Shown piece after piece: positions 53,173 to 62,021 of a DNA stretch of 64,000 bases. The position numbers and the translations under genes are program-made. The first letter of the stretch is position 1. Each line of letters opens with the position of its first letter. Source of the stretch: Streptosporangium violaceochromogenes (lineage in GTDB: Bacteria > Actinomycetota > Actinomycetes > Streptosporangiales > Streptosporangiaceae); NCBI RefSeq assembly GCF_014654615.1, contig NZ_BNBB01000030.1:1-64000 (forward strand). Direction: 5' to 3'. The notes under the pieces were generated by a model. The model had not been told where the DNA came from and searched no databases. It worked only from the letters and a program-made list of their open reading frames with translations.

Positions 53173-53240
53173 GCCTCCCGCTCCCGCTCCCGCTTCCCCT
53201 TGCCCGCCTGCCCGCCCGGCGTGCGGCGTTCCGGCCCCGG

Positions 53241-53708
53241 TCAGCGCAGCGCGGGCAGGATCGCGGCGTAGACGTCCACGCCCCCGGGGTGGTGGACCTC
53301 CAGGTCGGTGGTGAAGGCCCGGGGCGGGGTGCCGCCCGACTCGGTGTGCTTCCACAACCACTGCCACGTCTCCCGGAGCGCGCCCGGCATCGGCCCTCGC
53401 GCCTCCAGCTTCAGCGCCTGGACCCCCGGCACGCGCACCGCGACCATGCCCTCGGGCAGCGCCGCGGCGCTGCGCACGGCCACCCCGACGATCTGCGTGT
53501 AGGAGCCGTGATGATCGCTCTCATAGTCGGTCAGCACCGCGTAGATGTTCTCGTCCACCCGCCCGGGAACGTGCGCGAAGGCCCCGGGCGCTCCCGCCCG
53601 CGCCCACAGCGCGGCCAGCCGCCCCCGCCCCCGCTCCATCTCCTCCGCCTGGGAGGTCCGTACGGCACGGCCCACGACAAGCATCTCGGGCCGGTCAACG
53701 ACGATCAC
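53241..53708 (-). CDS. GyrI-like/AraC-effector-binding domain protein, 155 aa
   Basis: Stand-alone SOUL/GyrI-type small-molecule-binding fold (VDRPEMLVVGRAVRTSQ ... VDENIYAVLTDYESDHHGSY ... GALRETWQWLW). GTG 53708 has GAGGAGG about five bases upstream; the frame runs on 30 codons but those are not domain-like. No DNA-binding domain is fused. Partner unknown; divergent from guaB1. Confidence 0.75.
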   Translation of the reverse strand: MIVVDRPEMLVVGRAVRTSQAEEMERGRGRLAALWARAGAPGAFAHVPGRVDENIYAVLTDYESDHHGSYTQIVGVAVRSAAALPEGMVAVRVPGVQALKLEARGPMPGALRETWQWLWKHTESGGTPPRAFTTDLEVHHPGGVDVYAAILPALR

Positions 53709-53847
53709 AGCGCCTCCTCGTGGCCACCTGCTGATTTCCCGCAAACCGGATCCTAGTGCCCGCCCCAGGCGCCGCCCCTCCCTCTTGAAGATCTTCAAAA
53801 ACGGGCACCCTCACCTGTGACCCCTTCACCCGACAAGATGGACGAAC

Positions 53848-55287
53848 GTGAAATTTCTTAACGGGATCACACCGGCTTACGACCTGACCTACAGCGACGT
53901 GTTCATGGTTCCATCGCGGTCCGCCGTCGGGTCACGGCTCGCCGTCGACCTCTCGGCCCACGACGGCACCGGCACCACGATCCCCGTCGTGGTCGCCAAC
54001 ATGACGGCTGTGGCGGGCCGCCGTATGGCCGAGACCGTCGCCCGGCGCGGAGGTCTCGCCGTCATCCCGCAGGACATCCCGATCGACGTCGTCACCGATG
54101 TGGTCGACTGGGTCAAACGGCGCGACCTGGTTCACGACACCCCGCTCACGCTCACCCCGCACGACACCGTCGGCAAGGCGCTCAGCCTGCTGCCCAAGCG
54201 AGCCCACGGCGCGGTCATCATCGTCGACTGGGACAACCGGCCGATCGGCGTGGTCACCGAGGGGGACTGCGCCGGGGTGGACATGTACACCCAGCTCTCC
54301 CAGGTCATGTCCGACCACCTGCTCACCCTGCCCGCCGGGCTCGACCCGCACGAGGCGTTCGACCGGCTTCACGAGGGACGCCACCGGCTCGCCCCGATCG
54401 TCGACGCCGACGGCCGCCTGGTCGGAATCCTCACCCGGACGGGCGCGCTGCGGGCCACGCTGTACCGGCCCGCGGTGGACGACTCCGGCCGGCTGCGGGT
54501 GGCCGCGGCGGTCGGCGTCAACGGCGACGTGGCCGCCAAGGCGAAGGAACTCCTTGAGGCCGGGGTCGACTGCCTGGTCGTGGACACCGCCCACGGCCAC
54601 CAGGAGAAGATGATCGGCGCCCTGAAGGCGGTCCGCGCGCTCGGCCCGGACGTTCCCGTGGCGGCGGGCAACGTCGTCACGGCGGCCGGGGTGCGTGATC
54701 TCGCCGCGGCCGGAGCCGACATCCTCAAGGTCGGCGTCGGGCCCGGCGCCATGTGCACCACCCGGATGATGACCGGCGTGGGCCGCCCGCAGTTCTCCGC
54801 GGTGCTGGAGTGCGCGGCCGAGGCCCGCCGGCTGGGCCGTCACATCTGGGCGGACGGCGGGGTGCGCCACCCCCGCGACGTGGCGCTGGCCCTGGCCGCC
54901 GGAGCGGCCAACGTGATGATCGGCTCCTGGTTCGCCGGCACCTACGAGTCTCCCGGCGACGCCCGCACCGACGCCGACGGCCGCAGGTACAAGGAGAACT
55001 TCGGGATGGCGTCGGCCCGCGCCGTGAAGCTGCGCACCTCCGAGGACTCCCCGTTCGACCGGGCGCGCAAGGCACTGTTCGAGGAGGGCATCTCCACGTC
55101 CCGGATGTACCTCGATCCGGCGCGGCCCAGCGTCGAGGACCAGATCGACGCGATCGTGGCCGGCCTGCGCTCCGCGTGCACCTACGCGGGCGCCTCCACC
55201 CTGGAGGAGTTCCACGAACGGGCGGTGATCGGCCTGCAGAGCGCCTCCGGCTACACCGAGGGCATGCCACTGCACCAGAGCTGGTAG
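53848..55287 (+). CDS. guaB1: GuaB1-type IMP dehydrogenase-family protein (GMP reductase), 479 aa
   Basis: TIM-barrel purine enzyme with a tandem CBS insert (residues about 95-205). The catalytic loop reads GPGAMCTTRMMTGVG, Cys present. In mycobacteria GuaB1 is a GMP reductase, converting GMP to IMP with NADPH, whose CBS domain senses nucleotides (established knowledge); the same activity is inferred here. The C-terminus MPLHQSW is characteristic of GuaB1. GTG 53848 starts the conserved KFLNGITPAYDLTYSDVF. Confidence 0.92.
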   Translation: MKFLNGITPAYDLTYSDVFMVPSRSAVGSRLAVDLSAHDGTGTTIPVVVANMTAVAGRRMAETVARRGGLAVIPQDIPIDVVTDVVDWVKRRDLVHDTPLTLTPHDTVGKALSLLPKRAHGAVIIVDWDNRPIGVVTEGDCAGVDMYTQLSQVMSDHLLTLPAGLDPHEAFDRLHEGRHRLAPIVDADGRLVGILTRTGALRATLYRPAVDDSGRLRVAAAVGVNGDVAAKAKELLEAGVDCLVVDTAHGHQEKMIGALKAVRALGPDVPVAAGNVVTAAGVRDLAAAGADILKVGVGPGAMCTTRMMTGVGRPQFSAVLECAAEARRLGRHIWADGGVRHPRDVALALAAGAANVMIGSWFAGTYESPGDARTDADGRRYKENFGMASARAVKLRTSEDSPFDRARKALFEEGISTSRMYLDPARPSVEDQIDAIVAGLRSACTYAGASTLEEFHERAVIGLQSASGYTEGMPLHQSW

Positions 55288-55314
55288 CTCACCGGCTCGC
55301 GTGAGCGGGGTCGG

Positions 55315-55458
55315 TCACCTGCGGTAGCGCGCCTGCGCCACACGCTTGTGGCGGTCGTCCAGGTACAGGGGCCTTCCCTGGTAACGGGTGAGCCTGCACA
55401 GTGCCATCAGCCCCATGAGCGCGAGCACTGCCTCGATCATCATAACGAATGCGATCAT
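55315..55458 (-). CDS. 47-aa single-pass membrane protein
   Basis: Start ATG 55458 with GGAGG eight bases upstream. One hydrophobic helix (IAFVMMIEAVLALMGLMAL) followed by a basic cytoplasmic tail (RHKRVAQARYRR). The good ribosome site and composition support a real small gene. Convergent with guaB1, 27 bp apart. Role unknown. Confidence 0.6.
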   Translation of the reverse strand: MIAFVMMIEAVLALMGLMALCRLTRYQGRPLYLDDRHKRVAQARYRR

Positions 55459-55697
55459 TTTGGGTTCCTCCGCGGGCCTAGCACCGGCGACCCCGTCCAC
55501 CCGCCGCCAGTACTATGTCACAGAACATAACAGCAGATCGCGCCGTTTGTCGCCATATGTCCGCTTTCTTAGAAAAGCCTTCACCTTGCAGCCGTGAGGC
55601 ACCCCTCCGGGCGAAGACCCGCCGACCCGCATTCTTCCCTCCGCACGGGGTAGTCGGCGGGCCTGTATCCCCACCGCGCACGGGAAGGCGAGCAGAC

Positions 55698-56300
55698 ATG
55701 ACAGAGATATCCCCCATCCCGGAGAAGCAGGTCGTCGTCGACCGGAGGGTGCTGGCCGGCTACGACAACTACTTCGCCGCCCAGCGGGCCGTGGACGGCC
55801 TCTCGGACGCGGGCTTCCCCGTCGAGCACGTGGCGATCGTCGGCAGCGACCTGAAGCTGGAGGAGACCGTCACCGGAAGGATGACCAACGGCCGGGCCGC
55901 CCTCACCGGGGCGGGCAGCGGTGTGATCTTCGGCGCCGTCGTGGGAGCCTTCCTCGGGCTGTTCACCTCCACCACGCTGTCGTTCCTCGTGCTCGTGATC
56001 TGGGCGGCGCTCTGGGGCGCCGTGACGGGAGCGGCGTTCGGGTTCGTCAACCACTTCTTCACCGACGGCAAACGGGACTTCGCCTCGCGGAGCTCGATCG
56101 TCGCCGGCCGTTACGACGTGCTGGTCGCGGCCTCCCACCTCGACCACGCCCGCGCCGTCCTGGAAGGGGGGCCGCACCCGGCCGACACCATGGTCGTCGA
56201 CCCGCCGCCGCCGGCCGGGCCGTACGGCGCCGGCACCGGCGGTCCCACCCCGCAGCGGGCCACGGCCTCCCGGTCCGCCGACGGAGCCCGGACGGAGTGA
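55698..56300 (+). CDS. general stress protein 17M-like (YflT-domain) membrane protein, 200 aa
   Basis: N-terminal GSP17M-type domain (AGYDNYFAAQRAVDGLSDAGFP, EHVAIVG), two central hydrophobic segments (SGVIFGAVVGAFLGLFT; LVLVIWAALWGAVTGAAFG) and a C-terminal beta-rich part (YDVLVAASHLDHAR), then a disordered Pro-rich tail. ATG 55698 follows AAGGCG by about ten bases; the frame is open to 55515. Common in actinobacteria; role unclear. Confidence 0.82.
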   Translation: MTEISPIPEKQVVVDRRVLAGYDNYFAAQRAVDGLSDAGFPVEHVAIVGSDLKLEETVTGRMTNGRAALTGAGSGVIFGAVVGAFLGLFTSTTLSFLVLVIWAALWGAVTGAAFGFVNHFFTDGKRDFASRSSIVAGRYDVLVAASHLDHARAVLEGGPHPADTMVVDPPPPAGPYGAGTGGPTPQRATASRSADGARTE

Positions 56301-56421
56301 CCCCCGCGGCCCGTTCGCGCCCCCGGAGAGCGCTGCGTCTCTCACGTCGTCCCGGGACCCCGTAGAGTCGTCCGGCCGACGAAAAAGCGATCGGCCCGCA
56401 ATCCCCAGCAAGGAGAACCAC

Positions 56422-56796
56422 GTGGCACCGCAGAAGCCTGAGATCGACTTTCCCGAGGGTGAGCCGCCCGCGGAACTGCAGATCGTCGACATCGTCGAAG
56501 GAGACGGTCCGGAGGCCAAGCCGGGTCACCAGGTCACCGTGCACTACGTCGGCGTCGCCTTCTCCACCGGCGAGGAGTTCGACGCCTCCTGGAACCGCGG
56601 CGAGACATTCCAGTTCCCGCTGGGCGGCGGCCGTGTCATCGCCGGCTGGGACCAGGGCGTCGCGGGCATGAAGGTCGGCGGGCGTCGCCGCCTCACCATC
56701 CCGCCCCACCTCGGATACGGCGACCGCGGCGCCGGCGCCCGTATCAAGCCGGGCGAGACCCTCATCTTCGTCGTGGACCTGCTCGGCGTGAGCTGA
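56422..56796 (+). CDS. FKBP-type peptidyl-prolyl cis-trans isomerase, 124 aa
   Basis: Single cytosolic FKBP domain with VTVHYVGVAFSTGEEFDASW, FPLGGGRVIAGWDQGVAGMKVG, and YGDRGAGARIKPGETLIFVV, the substrate-pocket residues of the family. GTG 56422 follows AAGGAGA by six bases. Short form without signal peptide. Confidence 0.94.
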   Translation: MAPQKPEIDFPEGEPPAELQIVDIVEGDGPEAKPGHQVTVHYVGVAFSTGEEFDASWNRGETFQFPLGGGRVIAGWDQGVAGMKVGGRRRLTIPPHLGYGDRGAGARIKPGETLIFVVDLLGVS

Positions 56797-56825
56797 ATCC
56801 GGCGCCCGCGGCGGAGGGACGTCGT

Positions 56826-56862
56826 TCACGGGGGCCCGGTGGCGAGCACCGGACCCCCGTGA
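56826..56862. terminator. hairpin terminator after the FKBP gene
   Basis: 16-bp stem (TCACGGGGGCCCGGTG against CACCGGACCCCCGTGA, one mismatch) with a five-base loop. Confidence 0.65.
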
Positions 56863-56934
56863 CCTCGGTCTCCCCCGCGGCTCCCCGCGGGGCGGCCCCG
56901 GCGAAATGTCAGTCGCGCCCCCTAGTCTGGGTCT

Positions 56935-58461
56935 GTGCTGTTGATCGACCTCGCCCGCACCTCGACGGCCGTGGCCGCCGACTCCGCCCGGCTGGCGAAG
57001 ATCCGCCATCTGGCGGAGTCGCTCACCCGGGTCGAGCCGGACGAGGCGGAGATCGCGATCGCCTACCTCTCCGGCGAGCTGCCGCAGCGCGCCGTCGGCG
57101 TGGGCTGGGCCGGCCTGCGGGATCCTCCCGAACCCCGCCTGGCGGCGACCGCCACGCTGCGCCAGGTGGACGATTTCCTCGACCGCATCAAGGCTCAGAC
57201 CGGGCCTGGCTCCCAGGCCGCGCGCAAGGCCCTGCTCACCGAGCTGTTCGGCGCGCTCACCCGTCAAGAGCAGGTCTTCCTGTCGCGGCTGCTCCGCGGC
57301 GAGTTGCGGCAGGGCGCGCTGAACGGCGTGATGATCGAGGCCGTCGCGAAGGCCGCCGAGGTTCCGGTCGCCGAGGTCCGGCGGGCGCTGACCCTCCGCG
57401 GCCGGCTTCCGGCCGTCGGCGCCGCCGCGCTGAACGGCGGTGTCGAGGCGTTGCGCGCCTTCCGGCTGGAGGTCGGCCGCCCGGTGTCGCCGATGCTCGC
57501 GCAGAGCGCCGCCTCCGTCTCCGCCGCGCTGGCCAGGATCGGCGGGCCCGCCGCCGTCGAGTGGAAACTCGACGGCGTCCGCGTTCAGGCCCACCGCTCG
57601 GGCGAAACGGTGACCGTCTTCACCCGCACCCTCGACGACGTCACCGCCCAGGTTCCGGAGCTGGTCGAGGCCGTCGGCGCACTGCCCTCCCGCGACCTGG
57701 TCCTGGACGGCGAGGTCATAGCCCTGCGGCCCGACGACCGTCCCGAGCCCTTCCAGATCACCTCCGGCCGCGTGTCGAACCGCACCGACGTGGCCCGGGC
57801 CCGCGAGAAGACCCCGCTGACCACGTTCTTCTTCGACGCGCTGCGGGTCGACGGCGACGATCTGCTCGACCTTCCCGGCGAGGTGCGGCACGAGGCCCTG
57901 GCGAAGGTGGTGCCCGCCGAGCTGGTGACACCGCGCCTGGTCACCGGCGACGCCGCGAGTGGCGAGGCGTTCTTCAAGAACGCCCTGCGGGGCGGCCATG
58001 AGGGTGTGGTGGTCAAGTCCCTGCTGACGCCCTACACCGCCGGGCGGCGCGGGGCCGGCTGGATCAAGGTGAAGCCCCGCCACACCCTCGACCTGGTCGT
58101 CCTCGCGGCCGAGTGGGGGCACGGCCGCCGTCAGGGCAGGCTCTTCAACCTGCATCTGGGCGCCCGTGATCCGCTGACAGGCGGCTTCGTCATGCTCGGC
58201 AAGACCTTCAAGGGCCTGACCGACGAGCTGCTGGCCTGGCAGACCGAGCGCCTGCTCGTCCTCGCCGAGGGCCCCGTCGACCACTGGGCCGTCACGGTGC
58301 GGCCCGAGCTCGTCGTGGAGGTCGCCTTCGACGGGGTTCAGCGCTCCAGCCGCTACCCCGGCGGCATGGCCCTGCGTTTCGCCCGTGTTCTGCGCTACCG
58401 CACCGACAAGGACGCCGGCCAGGCCGACACCGTGGACACGGTGCGCGCCCTGATGTTCTGA
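56935..58461 (+). CDS. lig: ATP-dependent DNA ligase (LigB/LigD-ligase type), 508 aa
   Basis: Seals nicks using ATP. N-terminal DNA-binding domain (1-200), adenylation domain with the nucleotidyl-accepting Lys in EWKLDGVRVQAH, motif III-V residues (LDGEVIAL; GHEGVVVKS) and an OB-fold ending in RTDKDAGQADT. Full-length for the LigB-type enzyme; NHEJ partners Ku and LigD polymerase are absent from the window. No Shine-Dalgarno; TAGTCT ends six bases before GTG 56935, suggesting a leaderless transcript. Confidence 0.93.
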   Translation: MLLIDLARTSTAVAADSARLAKIRHLAESLTRVEPDEAEIAIAYLSGELPQRAVGVGWAGLRDPPEPRLAATATLRQVDDFLDRIKAQTGPGSQAARKALLTELFGALTRQEQVFLSRLLRGELRQGALNGVMIEAVAKAAEVPVAEVRRALTLRGRLPAVGAAALNGGVEALRAFRLEVGRPVSPMLAQSAASVSAALARIGGPAAVEWKLDGVRVQAHRSGETVTVFTRTLDDVTAQVPELVEAVGALPSRDLVLDGEVIALRPDDRPEPFQITSGRVSNRTDVARAREKTPLTTFFFDALRVDGDDLLDLPGEVRHEALAKVVPAELVTPRLVTGDAASGEAFFKNALRGGHEGVVVKSLLTPYTAGRRGAGWIKVKPRHTLDLVVLAAEWGHGRRQGRLFNLHLGARDPLTGGFVMLGKTFKGLTDELLAWQTERLLVLAEGPVDHWAVTVRPELVVEVAFDGVQRSSRYPGGMALRFARVLRYRTDKDAGQADTVDTVRALMF

Positions 58462-58497
58462 TCCCCCTCATCCGGCACGTCCGCCCCGAGAAGACCC

Positions 58498-58531
58498 GGC
58501 CTCGCCGGCGGCCTTCGCCACCCGCGAGGCC
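58498..58531. terminator. hairpin terminator after the DNA ligase gene
   Basis: GGCCTCGC / GCGAGGCC arms with an inner GGCG/CGCC stem, 36 bp after the stop. Confidence 0.4.
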
Positions 58532-58613
58532 TTCGCCACCCTGGGAAGGCGGACGCGGGCCTCTCCTGCCCACCCCCACCCCGCCATACCGGAATGATCA
58601 TCTATAGACCCTT

Positions 58614-58631
58614 AAGTGATATAAATCACTT
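58614..58631. promoter_or_regulatory. CRP/GlxR-like site, AAGTGAT-N4-ATCACTT
   Basis: Perfect 7-bp arms containing GTGA-N6-TCAC, the core of actinobacterial CRP/GlxR sites. It lies in an AT-rich stretch about 170 bp before the RlpA-type gene, and CRP commonly controls cell-wall hydrolases such as Rpf proteins in actinobacteria, which fits the neighbouring gene. Confidence 0.6.
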
Positions 58632-58799
58632 CCTATCCCATTAACATGGCTTTACCGCCTCTTTGTCGCATATGGTCGGCCCACATCGCGCGGGAACCTC
58701 CCGGGACCCGCCACAAGGGGACCCGGCCGCGCCTCCGTCGCCTCCGGAGCGCGCAGGCCCTCCCCGCGTCCTGCCTCCGACCTTGGACCGTGGTTCCCC

Positions 58800-59603
58800 T
58801 TGGGCCTGCACTCCCCCCCTCCCCGTTCCTCCTCCCCCCGCCCGGCCTCTCGCCGCGGGCCGGCCCGCGGAAGGCGGCTGGCCGCGCTGACCGCGGGCGC
58901 CGCCGTGGCGATCTCGGCCGGCGTCTGGGCGCTCTCGGGCGGTGACGGCCCGCCGTGGACGCCCGCCGCGGCCGGACTCGACGGCGCCCCGCCGTCCGCG
59001 GGCGGCTCCCACGAGGGAAGCGCTCCCGGCGCCTCCGGCTCTTCCGGAGCGACTTCCCCCTCGCCGCCCGGAGCCGGCTCGCCGACCGGCCCAGCCGCCA
59101 CCCCCGGGGCCGCGGAGCCGTACACGGCCGTCACCGAGGCGGGGCCGGCGAGGCCGTCCACCTCCGCCGGGAGCACGACCGGCCCGGTCTCCACCCCCCA
59201 CGCCACCGGCGGCCCATCGGCCACGGCCGCGCCGGAAACCGCGAAGGCGAGAAGCGCGCCGAAGACCAAAGCGCCCGGCACGTCCAAGCAAGCCTCCTCA
59301 TCGCGCCCCCGCGTGATCTCGACCGGCACCTGCGGCGCCTCCTTCTACGGAGAGCCACAGATGACGGCCAGCGGCGAGCGCTTCAACCCGAACGCGATGA
59401 CCGCCGCGCACAAGAGCCTGCCGCTGGGCAGCAAGGTGCGGGTGACCAACCCCGCGAACGGCGAGTCGGTCACGGTCAGGATCAACGACCGCGGCCCTTA
59501 CGTGAGCGGGCGCTGTCTCGATCTGTCCCGGGCCGCCTTCGCCGCCATCGGCGACACCGGCGCCGGGGTCATGCGGGTTACGTACCAGGTGCTCGGCGGC
59601 TGA
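58800..59603 (+). CDS. secreted RlpA-like double-psi beta-barrel protein, 267 aa
   Basis: Predicted cell-wall protein. Signal-type N-terminus (RRLAALTAGAAVAISAGVWAL), a long Thr/Ser/Pro/Ala stalk, then the RlpA domain from about 175: GASFYGEPQMTASGERFNPN, AAHKSLPLGSKVRVTNP, VTVRINDRGPYV with the conserved Asp, and GRCLDLSRAAF. RlpA-type domains cleave or bind peptidoglycan glycan strands. TTG 58800 is the only possible start upstream of the signal sequence and has no ribosome site, so the exact start is uncertain. Upstream lies the CRP-like site. Confidence 0.78.
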   Translation: MGLHSPPPRSSSPRPASRRGPARGRRLAALTAGAAVAISAGVWALSGGDGPPWTPAAAGLDGAPPSAGGSHEGSAPGASGSSGATSPSPPGAGSPTGPAATPGAAEPYTAVTEAGPARPSTSAGSTTGPVSTPHATGGPSATAAPETAKARSAPKTKAPGTSKQASSSRPRVISTGTCGASFYGEPQMTASGERFNPNAMTAAHKSLPLGSKVRVTNPANGESVTVRINDRGPYVSGRCLDLSRAAFAAIGDTGAGVMRVTYQVLGG

Positions 59604-59681
59604 CCGCCCCACTTCACCGGACCCGGGCTGAAGGCCGGAGGGCGCCGCGATGATCGGCCGGATCGTGGTCGGCTGACCGCC

Positions 59682-60314
59682 CTACCTCACCGGACGCAGC
59701 GTGAAGGGGTAGCGGAACCCCCCCTCCCCCAGCGCCGCCAGGCCGCCGACCACCGAGAGGACGGCCCCGCCGACCCAGACGAGAGGGGTCAGTACCATCC
59801 CCACAAAGGTGATCGCCAGCAGCACCGTGGCGCCGAGCAGCGTGAGCTGGAAGTTGAGCGCCTCCACCGCGTGCCTGCGGATGTAGGGCGAGGTCCTGCC
59901 CGCGGCGAGCAGCAGGATCAGCGGGCCGATCGCGACCAGCCCGGTCAGCGGGAGCAGGTGGGCCGCCGCCGCGCCCAGGCGATCTCCTCCCGTGACCACC
60001 CCCGCGCCGTGACGGCCGGATGCGGTGCCCCGGCTCGCGGGCGGGTACGGAACGGCCGCGACCGGGTGGGGACCGTACAGCTCGTGCATGATCGGCATGA
60101 GGTCGCCGTGAACGCGCGCGGTCATCGCCCGCTCCAGCCGGTCGTCGAGGTCGGCCTTGTCGAGCCGTCCTTGCGCGTAGGCGGCCTTGACGTGCTCGAC
60201 CACCCGCTCGCGATCCTCGTTGCCGACCCGGAGCCCGGCCTGACCTAACCCCGGACCGTGGGGCGGCGTGTTTCCATGCCACGGGTACGCCGCCGGCGTC
60301 GCTGTGCCTGTCAT
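59682..60314 (-). CDS. DUF1707 / DUF4870 membrane protein, 210 aa
   Basis: N-terminal DUF1707 (SHOCT-like) domain (LRVGNEDRERVVEHVKAAYA ... LDDRLERAMTARVHGDL, residues about 30-85), then three hydrophobic segments of the DUF4870 type (LLPLTGLVAIGPLILLLAAG; ALNFQLTLLGATVLLAITFV; PLVWVGGAVLSVVGGLAAL). Probably a small inner-membrane protein with a cytosolic head; function unknown. ATG 60314. Confidence 0.8.
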   Translation of the reverse strand: MTGTATPAAYPWHGNTPPHGPGLGQAGLRVGNEDRERVVEHVKAAYAQGRLDKADLDDRLERAMTARVHGDLMPIMHELYGPHPVAAVPYPPASRGTASGRHGAGVVTGGDRLGAAAAHLLPLTGLVAIGPLILLLAAGRTSPYIRRHAVEALNFQLTLLGATVLLAITFVGMVLTPLVWVGGAVLSVVGGLAALGEGGFRYPFTLRPVR

Positions 60315-60459
60315 GGGATCGACATACCTTTCCTCGTAGCTTCATCCCAGTATTCGGCGGCGGCTTTCGACCGGTCTATCCGGAGGAACCCTTGGATGTC
60401 CCCTAGAGTCCACCCCGGTATCACTCCACAGGACGACCGGGAGATGTATACAGGGAGAC

Positions 60460-60798
60460 ATGAGATGGCGTGATCGCTACGGGTTGAGGCGTCTGCGCGG
60501 GCCGAAGATCGCCAAATTCGATCGTGAGGCGAACGACTCCGACATCGAAGCGCTCATCGACTTCGCGAAGTCGCGGCGCGGCGTGGAGTTCTACGTCGAA
60601 CCCGAGACCTTCGCCACCGACACCACCGCCATGGCCGTCGCCGACGACGGCGAGTGGACCCGGCGCCGGGTGGGCTCTCCCGCCGTGATCCGCAAGGTGG
60701 CCCGTGATCTGGCCCTTCCCGTCTACGACGTGCAGCTGACCGGGTACCCCGCCCGGGTGCGGGCCTACAACGAGCGTCGCAGACGAGCCGAGGGCTGA
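60460..60798 (+). CDS. conserved actinobacterial small protein, 112 aa
   Basis: Soluble, basic, Arg-rich protein of a family common in actinobacteria (KIAKFDREANDSDIEALIDF ... TMAVADDGEWTRRRVGSP ... LALPVYDVQLTGYPARVRAY). No catalytic motif is apparent. Starts ATG 60460 after GGGAG with short spacing. Convergent with the DUF4192 gene, two bases apart. Function unknown. Confidence 0.75.
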   Translation: MRWRDRYGLRRLRGPKIAKFDREANDSDIEALIDFAKSRRGVEFYVEPETFATDTTAMAVADDGEWTRRRVGSPAVIRKVARDLALPVYDVQLTGYPARVRAYNERRRRAEG

Positions 60799-60801
60799 AG
60801 G

Positions 60802-61932
60802 TCACGGCGGGTCTCGCGACTCCTTGGCCCGCGGCTCCCCCAGCAGGGCGACCAGGGGCAGCAGCCAGGTCATCCGGGGGGCGCCCATCTCCCGGTCCAG
60901 GTCCTCGGGGCGGGGCATCCGCTCGGCGAGCACGCGCGGCGGCAGCAGATGGCGTAGCGCGTGCGCGATCAGGTTGGCCATGGAGTAACCGGGGTCGGCG
61001 GCGTGGGCCCGCGCCAGGGCGACACCCGCCAGCGCGGAGTCGCCCCCGTGCCAGGCCACCAGGCCGAGAAGGGAGGCCGCCGGCGGCACGAACCTCGGTT
61101 CCAGCCGCCGGGTGAGATCGTGCCAGAGCCGGAAATGCGCCTCATGAGTGTCGTCGGCGACCAGTGTCCACGCCTCGTCGCGGATCCGGATCACCGTGAG
61201 GTCCAGCCCCAGCCGGGCCGCCTCGTCGTCGTCGAGCCGCCCGCCGGCGGCGTAGACTCCGACCGCCGAACGCACCCGGCGCACCCCGTCGGCGACGAAC
61301 CCCGCCGCGAAAGCACCGGCGTCGTCGCACGCGGCGAGCCCGGCCCTCACCTCCTGGGCGGCACGGGCGGTGGCCCGGCGCATGGCCGACCTCGCGGCCC
61401 CGCCGACGGGGTCGAGCGACCGCTCCAGGGTCTCGCGATCGGGCAGGGCGACCAGGCCGTGCACGGTCGCGTGGGCCGCGACGACGCCGGCCCGCCGTTC
61501 GTACGGCGTGCCGTCGACGGGACAGCAGGCGGTGTCGGCGCACAGGTAGGACCAGTAACGGCCCCCCTCCACCCGGAGGGCGTCGACGAGCCTGATGCCG
61601 CTTCGGCCGAACAGCGCCACGGCCGCGTCCACCTCAGGGGTCACCAGCGGACCGGGGCCGTACCCGACGACCACGACCTGGGTGATCTCCTCCCGGACGA
61701 GCAGCGGGAGGGCCTGGCCGAGTTCGGCGGCCGCCGTCGGCAGGTCCCAGCGGACGGTGAGGTGCAGCCGGCCCCGCGGCCACCTCCCCCTCATGCCGAT
61801 GACGACCAGGCTGTCAGCGGGGTGGAACCCCAGGAGGTACGGCACGGCGCCGAGGACGTCCTCGGTGGAGTCGAGCAGGAGGCCGGGGGACGCCTGGGCC
61901 GGGACGGGCACGGGCGGAAGGTCGGTTGTCAT
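60802..61932 (-). CDS. DUF4192 domain protein, 376 aa
   Basis: Conserved actinobacterial DUF4192 protein: DVLGAVPYLLGFHPADSLVVIG at the start (partial motif), repeated VVVGYGPGPLVTP-type strands, and a Cys pair region SYLCADTACCPVDGTPY. The 376-codon frame begins at ATG 61932; upstream open frame overlaps the EI24 gene and is not used. Soluble, no signal peptide. Function unknown. Confidence 0.82.
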   Translation of the reverse strand: MTTDLPPVPVPAQASPGLLLDSTEDVLGAVPYLLGFHPADSLVVIGMRGRWPRGRLHLTVRWDLPTAAAELGQALPLLVREEITQVVVVGYGPGPLVTPEVDAAVALFGRSGIRLVDALRVEGGRYWSYLCADTACCPVDGTPYERRAGVVAAHATVHGLVALPDRETLERSLDPVGGAARSAMRRATARAAQEVRAGLAACDDAGAFAAGFVADGVRRVRSAVGVYAAGGRLDDDEAARLGLDLTVIRIRDEAWTLVADDTHEAHFRLWHDLTRRLEPRFVPPAASLLGLVAWHGGDSALAGVALARAHAADPGYSMANLIAHALRHLLPPRVLAERMPRPEDLDREMGAPRMTWLLPLVALLGEPRAKESRDPP

Positions 61933-62021
61933 GGCCGACAGCCTCTCCCGGTTTCCGCTCCGGCTTCGGCCCCGGCCGCGCTCCTGTGGACGGTTTCCGG
62001 TTTTCCACAGCCCCGGGGGCG

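Noticed and set aside
58462..58799. Cyclic di-AMP (ydaO-type) riboswitch ahead of the RlpA-type gene
   Set aside because: Considered because such switches precede actinobacterial cell-wall genes, but no matching conserved segments or multi-helix layout were found by eye.
58652..59329. Minus-strand 225-codon frame opposite the RlpA-type gene
   Set aside because: The plus strand carries a clear RlpA domain; the opposite frame is a low-complexity shadow.
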